Positions 28,901 through 41,499 of a DNA stretch of 64,000 nt are shown piece by piece. The notes under the pieces are model-generated. The model did not search any database. It was not told where the DNA came from and worked only from the letters and a program-made list of their open reading frames with translations. Both the position numbers and the translations under genes were made by a program. Numbering within the stretch: the first letter of the stretch is position 1; the number at the start of each line of letters is the position of its first letter. Origin of the DNA: Streptococcus sp. 1643 (GTDB lineage Bacteria > Bacillota > Bacilli > Lactobacillales > Streptococcaceae); contig NZ_CP040231.1 of the NCBI RefSeq assembly GCF_006228325.1, positions 1,623,001-1,687,000 on the forward strand. The letters are read 5' to 3'.

Positions 28901-29571
28901 GGTTTGTTTCCAGACTTGTAAAAGGCATCCAAAACATCCAAACGTCGGATGGCTTTGACACGTTTTTGTCCAGTAGCTGTTTTCAACTCTTCTTTGAGTT
29001 CGGCAATTTCTTTTTCAAGATCTACTTGTTTCAAGAGGTCTTGGATAGCTTCGGCACCCATCTTGGCAACGAATGATCCATAACCGTACTCACGCAAGCG
29101 CTCACGGTATTCGCGCTCTGTCATGATAGACTTGTGCTCAAGTGGTGTATCCTTAGGATCAATCACCACATAAGCCGCAAAGTAGATAACTTCCTCGAGG
29201 GCACGAGGGCTCATATCAAGAGTCAAGCCCATACGGCTTGGAATCCCCTTGAAGTACCAGATGTGAGATACAGGAGCTTTCAACTCGATGTGCCCCATAC
29301 GCTCACGACGAACTTTTGTACGCGTTACTTCAACCCCACAGCGGTCACAAACAATCCCTCTGTAACGAATGCGTTTGTACTTACCACAAGCACATTCCCA
29401 GTCCTTTGTAGGACCAAAGATGACTTCGTCAAAGAGTCCTTCACGTTCTGGTTTCAACGTACGGTAATTGATTGTTTCAGGTTTTTTGACTTCTCCATAA
29501 GACCATGAACGGACTTTGCTTGGAGAAGCTAGGGTGATTTGCATACTTTTAAAACGATTTACATCAACCAC
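25906..29571 (-). CDS. rpoC: RNA polymerase subunit beta-prime
   Basis: 1,221 residues. The N-terminal zinc-binding motif (ACGKYKR...CDRCGVEV), the catalytic NADFDGDQM near residue 450, and the zinc site CGTDRG...[13 protein letters not shown] are all present. The active-site Asp triad is intact. The C-terminus is a Glu-rich tail ([13 protein letters not shown]). It follows rpoB by 32 nt and is read from the rpoB promoter, with a strong terminator after it. Confidence 0.98.
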   Translation of the reverse strand: MVDVNRFKSMQITLASPSKVRSWSYGEVKKPETINYRTLKPEREGLFDEVIFGPTKDWECACGKYKRIRYRGIVCDRCGVEVTRTKVRRERMGHIELKAPVSHIWYFKGIPSRMGLTLDMSPRALEEVIYFAAYVVIDPKDTPLEHKSIMTEREYRERLREYGYGSFVAKMGAEAIQDLLKQVDLEKEIAELKEELKTATGQKRVKAIRRLDVLDAFYKSGNKPEWMILNILPVIPPDLRPMLQLDGGRFASSDLNDLYRRVINRNNRLARLLELNAPGIIVQNEKRMLQEAVDALIDNGRRGRPITGPGSRPLKSLSHMLKGKQGRFRQNLLGKRVDFSGRSVIAVGPTLKMYQCGVPREMAIELFKPFVMREIVARDIVQNVKAAKRLVERGDERIWDILEEVIKEHPVLLNRAPTLHRLGIQAFEPVLIDGKALRLHPLVCEAYNADFDGDQMAIHVPLSEEAQAEARILMLAAEHILNPKDGKPVVTPSQDMVLGNYYLTMEEAGREGEGMVFKDRDEAVMAYRNGYVHLHSRVGIATDSLNKPWTEEQKHKVLLTTVGKILFNDIMPEGLPYLQEPTNANLTEGVPAKYFLPLGGDIKEAISNLELNPPFKKKNLGNIIAEIFKRFRTTETSALLDRMKNLGYHHSTLAGLTVGIADIPVVEDKAEIIEESHKRVEQITKQFRRGMITDDERYNAVTAEWRAAREKLEKRLVANQDPKNPIVMMMDSGARGNISNFSQLAGMRGLMAAPNGRIMELPILSNFREGLSVLEMFFSTHGARKGMTDTALKTADSGYLTRRLVDVAQDVIIREDDCGTDRGLLIRSIAEGKEMIESLEERLNGRYTKKTVKHPETGAVIIGPNELITEDKAREIVNAGVEEVTIRSVFTCNTRHGVCRHCYGINLATGDAVEVGEAVGTIAAQSIGEPGTQLTMRTFHTGGVASNTDITQGLPRVQEIFEARNPKGEAVITEVKGQVTAIEEDASTRTKKVFVKGETGEGEYVVPFTARMRVEVGDQVSRGAALTEGSIQPKRLLAVRDVLSVETYLLGEVQKVYRSQGVEIGDKHIEVMVRQMIRKVRVMDPGDTDLLMGTLMDINDFTDANKDVLIAGGVPATGRPVLMGITKASLETNSFLSAASFQETTRVLTDAAIRGKKDHLLGLKENVIIGKIIPAGTGMARYRNLEPQAINEAEYLAPEQEEAELAPVEEVVEIQVEETVE

Positions 29572-29603
29572 TATTTCTTCCCTTTCTATTCTAAGTGAAC
29601 TGC

Positions 29604-33215
<3,612 letters not shown>

Positions 33216-33463
33216 GATGATTCTCCTTTGTAAATAAATTCCAAGCCTTGTCAATCAGGCTTTTCTAATCGTCATATGGTTTTTAAAACCCCTATCACCG
33301 TGTCCCTTTGATGAATTTTCAGAATCTTTAAATCTTTGTTACAAGCACTCAAAAACCTGAAAAAAAGCACAAAAAGAGCAGCTAAATCTGACTTTTTCAG
33401 AAGATTTAACTGCTGTGAGCCTTGTCTGGACAATATTTCAGACAAAACCTACGACAAATGATT
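33216..33463 (-). promoter_or_regulatory. rpoBC 5' leader with terminator-like hairpin
   Basis: Leader of about 248 nt. A small hairpin (TTGTCTG/CAGACAA, 33422-33445) comes first. Then a 13-bp stem AGCAGTTAAATCT/AGATTTAGCTGCT with a 12-nt loop (33377-33414) runs into CTTTTTGTGCTTTTTT (33361-33376), which looks like an intrinsic terminator. A third hairpin, AAGCCT/AGGCTT, lies at about 33244-33263 close to the ribosome site. This suggests attenuation of rpoBC, but no anti-terminator partner is obvious. Confidence 0.6.
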
Positions 33464-33469
33464 ATTTAC

Positions 33470-33498
33470 ATTATACCTTATTTAGCTAGATTTTTCAA
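33470..33498 (-). promoter_or_regulatory. Promoter of rpoBC
   Basis: Minus-strand TTGAAA (33493-33498), 17-nt spacer, TATAAT (33470-33475). It gives a start near 33463 and a long leader. It diverges from the pullulanase promoter 120 bp away. Confidence 0.75.
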
Positions 33499-33587
33499 GG
33501 TTTTTTACTATTTTTTAAACAATCTTCTCCTATATATTATTTTAAAATTTCAAGAGAATGAAGCATTCTATTTTCTCTCAAAAATTA

Positions 33588-33625
33588 GGAAAACGCTTGC
33601 ACTAATGTTTACCTCGTGCTATACT
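33588..33625 (+). promoter_or_regulatory. Promoter of the pullulanase gene with overlapping cre-like site
   Basis: TTGCAC (33597-33602), 17-nt spacer, TATACT (33620-33625). The sequence GGAAAACGCTTGCA (33588-33601) matches the catabolite-responsive-element pattern TGWAANCGNTNNCA apart from the first base, and it covers the -35 element. CcpA bound there would block the promoter when glucose is available. Confidence 0.7.
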
Positions 33626-33687
33626 GATAGGAAACAACTACACAAGGAGAATTGTGATAAAAAAATCCTATCTCAAACTGAGAAAAA

Positions 33688-36600
33688 ATGATTTACGGTA
33701 TTCGTTCCTTAAAAAATGGAACAGGATCTGTCCTTATCGGTGCTAGCGTTGTCCTGCTTTCAGCTACAATGCCAACCATTTCGGCTAACGAAAACCTCCC
33801 TCAAGTTCAGGAAAATACTAGCGCTGTGGCCAAGGACCCTACTGAGACTGAAACGAGTCAAACTCAAAAGGAAACGCCTATTTCTGAACAAAAGAATGCA
33901 AGCGCTTCCCTTGATTCTAAAAAGGAAGCTCCAGCTGCGGAAACTACTACAGCGCCAGAAACACCTAAAACAGAAGATGCTACTACAAGCCAGGCTGACA
34001 GCAAGGAAGAGAAAGTAAATGCCAGCACTTCGACGCCAACTTCAGATCAAAAACCACAAGCTGATACATCCTCTGAAGAACCCATCGCAGATAACCACTT
34101 CCGCATCCATGTAAAAAAACTCCCTGAAGAAAACAAAGATTCTCAAGGTCTTTGGACTTGGGACGATGTTGAAAAACCGTCTGAAAACTGGCCCAATGGA
34201 GCCAAGTCCTTTAAGGATGCCAAGCAAGATGACTACGGCTATTATCTAGATATCAAACTCAAAAATGAGCAAGCCAAGAAAGTCAGCTTCCTCATCAACA
34301 ATACCAAAGGGGATAACCTGACGGGAGACCGTTCGGTAGAGCGCCTCTCTCCAAAAATGAATGAGGCCTGGCTAGATGAAAACTACAAGGTATACAACTA
34401 CCGCCCTCAACCAGCAGGAACTATTCGTGTCAACTACTACCGCACCGATGGCAACTATGACAAAAAATCTCTCTGGTATTGGGGCGATGTTAAAAACCCA
34501 AGCAGTGGAGAATGGCCTGACGGTACTGACTTTACCGCAACTGGAAAATATGGACGCTACATTGATATCCCACTCAATGAAGCTGCAAGAGAATTTGGAT
34601 TTTTATTACTAGACGAAAGCAAGAAAGGCGATGATGTGAAAATCAGAAAAGAAGATTATAAATTCACTGATCTAAAAAATCACAGTCAGATTTTCCTCAA
34701 AGATGATGACGAAACCATCTACACTAACCCCTACTATGTGCACGATATCCGCATGACTGGTGCCCAACACGTGGCTAAATCTCGTATCGAAAGCAGTTTT
34801 TCTACCCTCGTTGGAGCTAAGAAAGACGATATCCTCAAACACTCCAGCATCACTGATTACCAAGGGAATAAAGTAGCTATCACAGACGTGGAAGTGGATG
34901 AGGCAGGTAAAAAAGTGACCTACATCGGCGACTTCTCTGACACTCAACACCCGTACACTGTCAGCTACAATTCAGACAGCTTTACCACACGTTCAAGCTG
35001 GCGCCTCAAGGATGAGTCCTACAGTTACGATGGTCCACTCGGCGCAACTCTAAAAGAAGATGGCAAGCGTGTTGACCTCACCCTCTGGTCTCCAAGTGCT
35101 GATAAGGTTTCCGTTGTTGTCTATGACAAGAAAGACCCTGAAAAGGTAGTTGGAACTGTCGCCCTTGAAAAAGGAGAAAAAGGAACCTGGAAACAAACTC
35201 TGGATGCAAACTCTGGTCTCGGTATCAGCAACTACACTGGCTATTACTACCACTACCAGATCGAGCGCCAAGGTAAAACTGTCCTCGTTCTTGACCCTTA
35301 TGCCAAATCATTAGCGGCTTGGAACAGTGACCTAGCAAAAACAGATGCCGCTCATAAGGTCGCTAAAGCTGCCTTTGTCGATCCAGCGAAGTTAGGTCCG
35401 CAAGACTTGACCTATGGAAAGATTCGTAACTTCAAATCGCGTGAAGATGCCGTTATCTACGAAGCTCATGTACGTGACTTCACTTCGGATCCTGCCATCG
35501 CAAAAGACTTGACCAAACCATTTGGTACCTTTGAAGCCTTTATCGAAAAACTAGACTATCTTAAAGACTTGGGTGTGACTCATATCCAACTCCTTCCTGT
35601 CTTGTCCTACTACTTTGTCAATGAATTGAAGAACCAAGAACGTTTGTCTGCCTACGCTTCAAGCAACAGCAACTATAACTGGGGATATGACCCTCAAAAC
35701 TACTTCTCCTTGACTGGTATGTACTCAAGCGATCCTAAGGATCCAGAAAAACGTATTGCCGAATTCAAAAACCTCATCAACGAAATCCACAAACGTGGCA
35801 TGGGTGCTATCCTGGACGTGGTCTACAACCATACTGCCAATGTTGATATTTTTGAGGATATTGAGCCAAACTACTACCACTTTATGAACGCAGACGGAAC
35901 TCCACGTACTAGCTTCGGAGGCGGCCGTTTGGGAACTACCCACTACATGTCTAAACGTGTCTTGGTAGACTCTATCAAGTATCTGGTTGAAACCTACAAA
36001 GTAGATGGTTTCCGCTTTGATATGATGGGTGACCACGATGCGGCTTCTATCGAAGAAGCGTACAAAGCTGCACGCGCCCTCAATCCAAATCTTATCATGC
36101 TAGGCGAAGGTTGGAGAACCTATGCTGGTGATGAAAATACGCCTGTACAACCTGCCGACCAAGATTGGATGAAGAAAACAGATACTGTCGCTGTCTTTTC
36201 AGACGACATCCGCAACAACCTCAAGTCTGGCTATCCAAACGAAGGTCAACCTGCCTTTATCACAGGTGGCAAACGCGATATCAATACCATCTTTAAAAAT
36301 CTCATTGCCCAACCAACCAACTTTGAAGCAGACAACCCTGGAGATGTTATCCAGTATATCGCAGCCCATGATAACTTGACCCTCTTTGACATTATTGCTC
36401 AGTCGATCAAAAAAGACCCAAGCAAGGCTGAAAACTACGCTGAGATCCATCGTCGTTTGCGACTTGGAAACCTCATGGTCTTGACCGCTCAAGGAACTCC
36501 GTTTATCCACTCTGGTCAGGAATACGGACGTACCAAACAATTCCTTGATCCAGCCTATAAGAATCCTGTCTCAGAGGATAAGGTTCCAAACAAGTCTCAC

Positions 36601-37371
36601 TTGTTGCGCGACAAGGACGGCAAGCCATTTGTCTATCCTTACTTTATCCATGACTCTTACGACTCTAGCGATGCTGTCAACAAGTTTGATTGGACCAAAG
36701 CAACTGATGGCAAAGCATATCCTGAAAATGTCAAGAGCCGTGACTACATGAAAGGATTGATCGCTCTTCGTCAATCTACAGACGCTTTCCGACTCAAGAG
36801 TCTGCAAGATATCAAGGAGCGCGTCCAACTCATTACTGTCCCAGGACAAAATGGCGTTGAAAAAGAAGATGTGACCATCGGCTACCAAATCACTGCTCCA
36901 AACGGTGATGTCTACGCTGTCTTTGTCAATGCGGATGATAAGGCTCGTGAATTTACTCTAGGAACTGCATTTGCTCACTTGAGAAAGGCTGAAGTCCTGG
37001 CAGATGAAAATCAAGCCGGACCAGTAGGAATCGCTAAACCTCAAGGTCTCGAATGGACTGAAAAAGGCTTGAAATTGAACGCTCTCACTGCCGTTGTTCT
37101 CCGCTTGTCTCAAGGTGGTGCTATTGTCGCCCCAGCCGTGGAAGAAAAACCAGAATTTGATCTTTCTAGCTTGGAAGTTGAATCAGAACAAGACCTAGCC
37201 CAAAACCTAGTAGCAAATCCTGACTCTCAAGAAACTGCTACAGAGACTCTTTCTCAGAAAGTCCTTCCAAACACAGGTACTGAGAACAAATCCCTTCTTG
37301 CCCTTGCTGGATTCAGCATCCTTGCCCTTCTCGGACTTGGATGGTTGATAAAAAACAAGAAAAAGAAATAA
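33688..37371 (+). CDS. pulA: Cell-wall-anchored pullulanase (GH13, CBM41), SpuA/PulA type
   Basis: 1,227 residues. Wall-anchored type I pullulanase for glycogen and starch breakdown. YGIRSLKNGTGSVLIGA is a YSIRK-type signal. After a long Ser/Thr/Glu linker come two CBM41 modules (each with LWTWDDVEKPS- or LWYWGDVKNPS-type cores, about residues 140-360), then the GH13_14 domain: YNWGYDPQNYF (about 662), DVVYNHT (709), VDGFRFDMMG with the nucleophile Asp (about 770), LGEGW with the acid Glu (about 805), and AAHDN (about 891). LPNTG precedes a TM helix and KKKK tail. AAGGAG lies about 38 nt upstream of this ATG with a GTG near it in another frame, so N-terminal translation is unusual. Confidence 0.93.
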   Translation: MIYGIRSLKNGTGSVLIGASVVLLSATMPTISANENLPQVQENTSAVAKDPTETETSQTQKETPISEQKNASASLDSKKEAPAAETTTAPETPKTEDATTSQADSKEEKVNASTSTPTSDQKPQADTSSEEPIADNHFRIHVKKLPEENKDSQGLWTWDDVEKPSENWPNGAKSFKDAKQDDYGYYLDIKLKNEQAKKVSFLINNTKGDNLTGDRSVERLSPKMNEAWLDENYKVYNYRPQPAGTIRVNYYRTDGNYDKKSLWYWGDVKNPSSGEWPDGTDFTATGKYGRYIDIPLNEAAREFGFLLLDESKKGDDVKIRKEDYKFTDLKNHSQIFLKDDDETIYTNPYYVHDIRMTGAQHVAKSRIESSFSTLVGAKKDDILKHSSITDYQGNKVAITDVEVDEAGKKVTYIGDFSDTQHPYTVSYNSDSFTTRSSWRLKDESYSYDGPLGATLKEDGKRVDLTLWSPSADKVSVVVYDKKDPEKVVGTVALEKGEKGTWKQTLDANSGLGISNYTGYYYHYQIERQGKTVLVLDPYAKSLAAWNSDLAKTDAAHKVAKAAFVDPAKLGPQDLTYGKIRNFKSREDAVIYEAHVRDFTSDPAIAKDLTKPFGTFEAFIEKLDYLKDLGVTHIQLLPVLSYYFVNELKNQERLSAYASSNSNYNWGYDPQNYFSLTGMYSSDPKDPEKRIAEFKNLINEIHKRGMGAILDVVYNHTANVDIFEDIEPNYYHFMNADGTPRTSFGGGRLGTTHYMSKRVLVDSIKYLVETYKVDGFRFDMMGDHDAASIEEAYKAARALNPNLIMLGEGWRTYAGDENTPVQPADQDWMKKTDTVAVFSDDIRNNLKSGYPNEGQPAFITGGKRDINTIFKNLIAQPTNFEADNPGDVIQYIAAHDNLTLFDIIAQSIKKDPSKAENYAEIHRRLRLGNLMVLTAQGTPFIHSGQEYGRTKQFLDPAYKNPVSEDKVPNKSHLLRDKDGKPFVYPYFIHDSYDSSDAVNKFDWTKATDGKAYPENVKSRDYMKGLIALRQSTDAFRLKSLQDIKERVQLITVPGQNGVEKEDVTIGYQITAPNGDVYAVFVNADDKAREFTLGTAFAHLRKAEVLADENQAGPVGIAKPQGLEWTEKGLKLNALTAVVLRLSQGGAIVAPAVEEKPEFDLSSLEVESEQDLAQNLVANPDSQETATETLSQKVLPNTGTENKSLLALAGFSILALLGLGWLIKNKKKK

Positions 37372-37524
37372 CACTCAATGAAAATCAAAGGGTAAACTAG
37401 GAAGCTAGCCGCAGGCTGCTCAAAACACTGGTTTGAGGTCGTGGATAGAACTGATTGAGTCAGCGTCATATACCTACGGCAAGGCGAAGCTGACGAGGTT
37501 TAAAGAGATTTTCGAAGAGTATAA
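37372..37524 (-). repeat. BOX element downstream of pulA
   Basis: Begins ACTCAATGAAAATCAAAGGG and ends with GAGATTTTCGAAGAGTATA, the hallmarks of the two ends of a pneumococcal BOX. The middle contains a boxB-like hairpin segment (CAAAACACTGGTTTGAG) and a TACCTACGGCAAGGCGAAGCTGACG block. The boxA side lies to the right, so A-to-C direction is on the minus strand. It begins right at the pulA stop codon, so pulA mRNA can include it. Confidence 0.85.
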
Positions 37525-37543
37525 ACTAGCCCTCCTATAGAAA

Positions 37544-37584
37544 AACACCCCATGATTAGAAGAATCTTCTAGTCATGGGGTGTT
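37544..37584. terminator. Bidirectional terminator between pulA and the MetQ gene
   Basis: AACACCCCATGATTAGAAGA pairs with TCTTCTAGTCATGGGGTGTT, about 18-20 bp arms with one wobble and almost no loop, followed by GTTTTTATTTTTT. The two genes are convergent. Confidence 0.88.
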
Positions 37585-37607
37585 GTTTTTATTTTTTATC
37601 TATAAAA

Positions 37608-38441
37608 TCAATCATTCGGTACAAACCACAAGCCCTTATTATTTTTTTCTAAATAGTCTTTAAATTCTTTTGAATGGTAAGCATCTCTGATTGCCTTTGC
37701 CCAGTCACTATCTTTATTTTTCTCTTTAACGACCACTTGTAAAATCAAATGTTCCAAGATATCCTCTTGCAACAGAGCTGTTGAAGCATCAATTCCTGCA
37801 CTGTAAACAATACTTCCTGTTATAACTGCGAAATCAAAATCATCCAAAGATCTAGGGATATTAGCTGAATCCATTTCCGTAATCTCAAGTTGATAAGGAT
37901 TTTCAACAATGTCGTCTTTCGTCAATTTCGAAACAGATGCATTTGGATCTAGTTTTAGCCAATCTGCTTTTTCAAGTAACTTGTAAGCACGAGCTGTATT
38001 TGAAGCATCGCTTGGAATGGCAATTTTTGCTCCTTTAGTGATAGCTTTTAAATCTTTATTCTTAGATGAGAAAATACCTGCTGGAATTGTTGGAATTTTA
38101 CTAATAGCAACAAGATCTCCATTTTGCGTTTTATTGAAATTTTCCATATAAGCAGTATGTTGTTCAACATTGACATCAATCTCACCTTCATTTAGAGCTG
38201 TATCATTCTGTAGTAAGTCTGAAAATTCCACTACCTTAAATTGATACCCTTCCTTTTCTAAGATGGGAATAATAGCATCTTCAAATAAAACTGTATAAGG
38301 ACCTGCAGCCTTCCCATACTTGATAACTTTCTTATCAGAGGATTGTTCTTTTGCAGATTCTGTACTTCCACCATTTGTTGAACAGGCTACTAAAAACAGT
38401 AGTCCTACTAAAAATAGAATCACACTTGTTAGTTTTTTCAT
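37608..38441 (-). CDS. MetQ/NlpA-family ABC substrate-binding lipoprotein
   Basis: 277 residues with lipobox LVAC (Cys20) and a Gly/Ser linker. The domain begins IKYGKAAGPYTVLFEDAIIPILEKEGY and has NEGEIDVNVEQHTAYMENFNK, AIPSDASNTARAYKLLEKADWLKLD and TEMDSANIPRSLDDFDFAVI, as in MetQ/NlpA proteins that bind methionine or related amino acids. It is the last of four genes with a matching permease and ATPase. The specificity may differ from methionine, since the operon contains an amidohydrolase. Confidence 0.87.
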   Translation of the reverse strand: MKKLTSVILFLVGLLFLVACSTNGGSTESAKEQSSDKKVIKYGKAAGPYTVLFEDAIIPILEKEGYQFKVVEFSDLLQNDTALNEGEIDVNVEQHTAYMENFNKTQNGDLVAISKIPTIPAGIFSSKNKDLKAITKGAKIAIPSDASNTARAYKLLEKADWLKLDPNASVSKLTKDDIVENPYQLEITEMDSANIPRSLDDFDFAVITGSIVYSAGIDASTALLQEDILEHLILQVVVKEKNKDSDWAKAIRDAYHSKEFKDYLEKNNKGLWFVPND

Positions 38442-38458
38442 TGATTTTTTCTTTCCTT

Positions 38459-39118
38459 CTATCTAAATTTATGAGATAAATAATTTCCAATTGCTTGAAT
38501 CAGTTGAACAATCACAATTAAAATCACGACAGTAGCAAACATCAGGGGTGTATTAAAGCGTTGGTAACCGTAAGTTAAGGCCAAATCTCCAACTCCCCCT
38601 CCTCCAATCGTACCTGCCATAGCCGTCGCGCCAAGCAAACCTATTGTTCCTGTTGTCAAAGCTAAAATAAGCGAAGCTTTTGCCTCTGGTAATAGAAAAT
38701 GCCAGATAATCTGCAATGTACTGGCTCCCATTGCCTGAGCTGCCTCCAATACACTAGATTTCACTTCCAATAAAGAAGCCTCTATTAAGCGAGCTAAGTA
38801 GGGTGCAATATACAAAACCAAGGGAACAATAGCTGCAGTAGTTCCAATCCGAGTCCCCACAACAATTTTTGTTATTGGTGCTATAAACACCAATAGAATA
38901 ACAAATGGAACTGAACGAACGATATTTACAATACCATTGATAATCCAAAATACAACTAAATTTTCCTTTAGGCCACCTTTTCTACATAAAGTCATTGCTA
39001 ATCCCAAGGGAATCGCCAGTAACATTCCAAAAAATAAGGACCAACCAATCATATATATGGTCTGATTCGCTGATTCAACTAATTTATCACTACTAATTTG
39101 TAACCAATCCTTCACCAT
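38459..39118 (-). CDS. MetI-type ABC permease
   Basis: 219 residues with about five TM helices and the coupling segment EAAQAMGASTLQIIWHFLLPEAKASL. It resembles MetI: TIYMIGWSLFFGMLLAIPLGLAMTLCRKGG near the start and GAGGGGVGDLALTYGYQRF-like near the end. ATG 39118 overlaps the ATPase 3' end by 26 nt; a TTG two codons earlier is the alternative. It forms the importer with the adjacent MetN- and MetQ-like proteins. Confidence 0.88.
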   Translation of the reverse strand: MVKDWLQISSDKLVESANQTIYMIGWSLFFGMLLAIPLGLAMTLCRKGGLKENLVVFWIINGIVNIVRSVPFVILLVFIAPITKIVVGTRIGTTAAIVPLVLYIAPYLARLIEASLLEVKSSVLEAAQAMGASTLQIIWHFLLPEAKASLILALTTGTIGLLGATAMAGTIGGGGVGDLALTYGYQRFNTPLMFATVVILIVIVQLIQAIGNYLSHKFR

Positions 39119-40127
39119 ACTCAACCCTCTCTATTGAAACTTGATTTTTACGAACATACTCCTCAACCTCTTTGAGTAAATTTTCTTCTCCTTCAATTTG
39201 GATAAACAAAATTCCTAAAACAGTTTCCCCTACTTCATTTACAGAAGCAGATAAAATCCGAGTCGAAACCTTATATTCTTTATTGATTCTTGATAGAAGA
39301 TCCTGTTCTGAATTCTCACCTAAAAAAGTCAATCTATAGATAGGAAATCGTTGATCAAGTCTTTTTAAAATACTTCGTGGAATATTGTGATTCACAATGG
39401 TATGAATAAAACTTCTTGTCAAGTCATTTTTTGGAGAAGTAAACAAATCTACAACACTACCTTGTTCTACGATTTCCCCATGTTCCATGACAGCCATTTT
39501 ATTGCAAATTTCCTTTACAACTTCCATTTCATGAGTAATCAACAAGATCGTAATCCCAAAGTTTTGATTGATTTTTTTTAATAATTTCAAGATAGATTGT
39601 GTTGTTTTGGGATCTAAAGCGCTTGTCGCCTCATCACAGAGTAGAATCTCTGGATTTGTGGCTAAAGCCCTAGCGATACCTACACGTTGTTTTTGTCCTC
39701 CTGACAATTTATTTACTGGAACATCCTTTTTATCCTTTAAGTCCACAAAATCAAGTAGTTCTTCTACTCTTTGAGCGATATCACTCTTATTCTTTCTTAA
39801 CAATACCAAAGGAAGTGCAATATTTTGAAATACTGTTCTTGTTTCTAACAAACTAAACTGTTGAAACACCATTCCAATTTTTTTCCGAAGTTGATTGAGT
39901 TCATTTTCTGTCAAATCTTTGATTAACTTACCTGCGACAATAACATCGCCCTCATTCGGCTTCTCTAATCCATTTACCATTCTTAGCAATGTCGACTTCC
40001 CAGCACCTGAATAACCAATAATTCCAAAGATATCACCCTTTTCAATTTTTAGGGAAACTTTATCTAAGGCAGTAACCGTGTGCTGTTTGGTTTGAAACTG
40101 TTTCGTAACGTCTCTTAATTCAATCAT
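39093..40127 (-). CDS. MetN-type ABC ATPase with C-terminal NIL domain
   Basis: 344 residues. Walker A GYSGAGKST (about residues 36-44), signature LSGGQKQR, Walker B LLCDEATSALD and switch His ITHE are intact. Residues from about 265 form the NIL regulatory domain seen in MetN (LTFLGENSEQDLLSRINKEYKV...GETVLGILFIQIEGEE), which inhibits transport when substrate is abundant inside. It starts directly after the M20 peptidase stop (adjacent bases). Confidence 0.92.
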   Translation of the reverse strand: MIELRDVTKQFQTKQHTVTALDKVSLKIEKGDIFGIIGYSGAGKSTLLRMVNGLEKPNEGDVIVAGKLIKDLTENELNQLRKKIGMVFQQFSLLETRTVFQNIALPLVLLRKNKSDIAQRVEELLDFVDLKDKKDVPVNKLSGGQKQRVGIARALATNPEILLCDEATSALDPKTTQSILKLLKKINQNFGITILLITHEMEVVKEICNKMAVMEHGEIVEQGSVVDLFTSPKNDLTRSFIHTIVNHNIPRSILKRLDQRFPIYRLTFLGENSEQDLLSRINKEYKVSTRILSASVNEVGETVLGILFIQIEGEENLLKEVEEYVRKNQVSIERVEYGEGLVTN

Positions 40128-41273
40128 TTACTCCCCTTTCTCAACAAGTTTCTCTAAATATTCTTTCCCAATTCTTGCTAGCAAGTTCGAAGTGGCAAGA
40201 AGAGCTCCTGGATTCACTTGAAACTCTGGATGATGTAAAGGATAAGATTCGCCTGTTCCTACCAGAATAAACATTCCTTTAATCTTTTGTTGATAGAAGG
40301 CAAAATCCTCTCCACCTAAACTATCTGCCGGCTGGACAACTTCCAATCCACTTTTTTGAGCAATTTCTGTGGCAAACTCAGCTAATTTTCCGTCATTCTT
40401 GGTTGCCGGAGGTCCTGCAATCCAATTAATCTCCGATTTTAGATTAAAGGCTTGTGCAATATTTTCTGTTAGTTCATAAATCCTCTTTTTAATAAATTTC
40501 CTATCCACCATATCTAAAGTCCTTACAGTCCCTTCAACAAAAGTATCTTCTGGTATCACATTCCAAGTTGCTCCAGCTTTTATATGAGTTACACTAATTA
40601 AGTTTGTTGAAAAAGGATTGACATTTCTACTGATGATTGACTGTAGAGCTGTCACTAATTGGGTTGTCCCAATGATGGGATCAATTCCCTGATCCGGGTG
40701 AGCTGCATGAGTTCCCACTCCTCGTAGAGTGATTTGAAAACGATCCACGGCTGCTGTAACACTACCTGCTTTAATAGCAACAGTTCCTACAGGCAAAGAG
40801 GGATTGACATGTAAACCAAATATAGCATCGACATCATCCAAAACGCCCGCTTCCATCACATGAACAGCTCCTGAAAAAATTTCCTCAGCTGGTTGAAAAA
40901 TAATTTTTATAGTACCTTTTAAGTCTTTTCTTAGCGCATGCAACTGGAGTGTTGCTCCATATACAGAAGTTAGATGAAAATCATGACCACATGCATGCAT
41001 CACATTTGAATGGGTAGAACGATAGTCTAGAGATGTGTTTTCTTGGATAGGAAGGGCATCAATATCTGTTCTGATGGCAATTGTTGGCCCACTCTTATTA
41101 CCTCTAATAATTGCTACTAGGCCCGTTCTTAAGGGTAAATCTAGAATCTCAATGCCAGTTTTTTCTAATAACTGTCTTACTCGTTTCGTTGTCTCGAATT
41201 CTTCAAATGACAATTCAGGGTGACTATGAAACCATTTAAATTCTTCTTCTAAATGAGATTGACTAATACTCAT
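40128..41273 (-). CDS. M20-family amidohydrolase/peptidase (MetNIQ-operon type)
   Basis: 381 residues from MSISQSHLEEEFKWFHSHPELSFEE; ATG 41273 follows GGAGG with 8-nt spacing, while earlier ATGs have no site. It is an M20D aminoacylase-like metallohydrolase with the metal ligands in MHACGHDFH, the catalytic/metal Glu pair in FQPAEE, a second HAAHPD, and ESYPLHHPEF near the end. It starts the operon with MetN-MetI-MetQ-like genes. It probably deacylates imported N-acyl or dipeptide-like compounds, so the importer may carry amidated amino acids; this is inferred. Confidence 0.85.
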   Translation of the reverse strand: MSISQSHLEEEFKWFHSHPELSFEEFETTKRVRQLLEKTGIEILDLPLRTGLVAIIRGNKSGPTIAIRTDIDALPIQENTSLDYRSTHSNVMHACGHDFHLTSVYGATLQLHALRKDLKGTIKIIFQPAEEIFSGAVHVMEAGVLDDVDAIFGLHVNPSLPVGTVAIKAGSVTAAVDRFQITLRGVGTHAAHPDQGIDPIIGTTQLVTALQSIISRNVNPFSTNLISVTHIKAGATWNVIPEDTFVEGTVRTLDMVDRKFIKKRIYELTENIAQAFNLKSEINWIAGPPATKNDGKLAEFATEIAQKSGLEVVQPADSLGGEDFAFYQQKIKGMFILVGTGESYPLHHPEFQVNPGALLATSNLLARIGKEYLEKLVEKGE

Positions 41274-41387
41274 TTTAATCTCCTCCATTCCTTCCATCTG
41301 GAATGAAACCATCTTACCACTCCTTTTCCCCTTTTCCCAATATATATTGACTATCAACTCGATTGGAAATTTTTATATCTGTAAAGA

Positions 41388-41425
41388 AAAAAATCCCTGA
41401 AAAGCTTGATGTTACTAGCCTTTCA
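41388..41425 (-). terminator. Terminator of the luciferase-like oxidoreductase gene
   Basis: Minus-strand TGAAAGGCT/AGCTTTTCA arms with one wobble and a 10-nt loop, followed by GGGATTTTTTTCTTT. It separates this gene from the M20-MetNIQ operon, whose promoter must lie in the remaining 110 bp. I see only weak -10 candidates there (TATATT at 41339-41344). Confidence 0.7.
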
Positions 41426-41499
41426 AAGATTCACTTTATTTTCATCTATTTTTCAAAAAGGAGTTGATATAGATTTTCTATCAAGCCGATTGAATTTTT

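Noticed and set aside
33216..33254. Extension of RpoB to 33254
   Set aside because: The family starts at the TTG at 33215 with a good Shine-Dalgarno, and the extra residues have no homology to RpoB N-termini.
41274..41380. S-box or MetR/CmbR box in front of the M20-MetNIQ operon
   Set aside because: A TTGATA...TATATT region is present, but it matches none of these motifs well enough.
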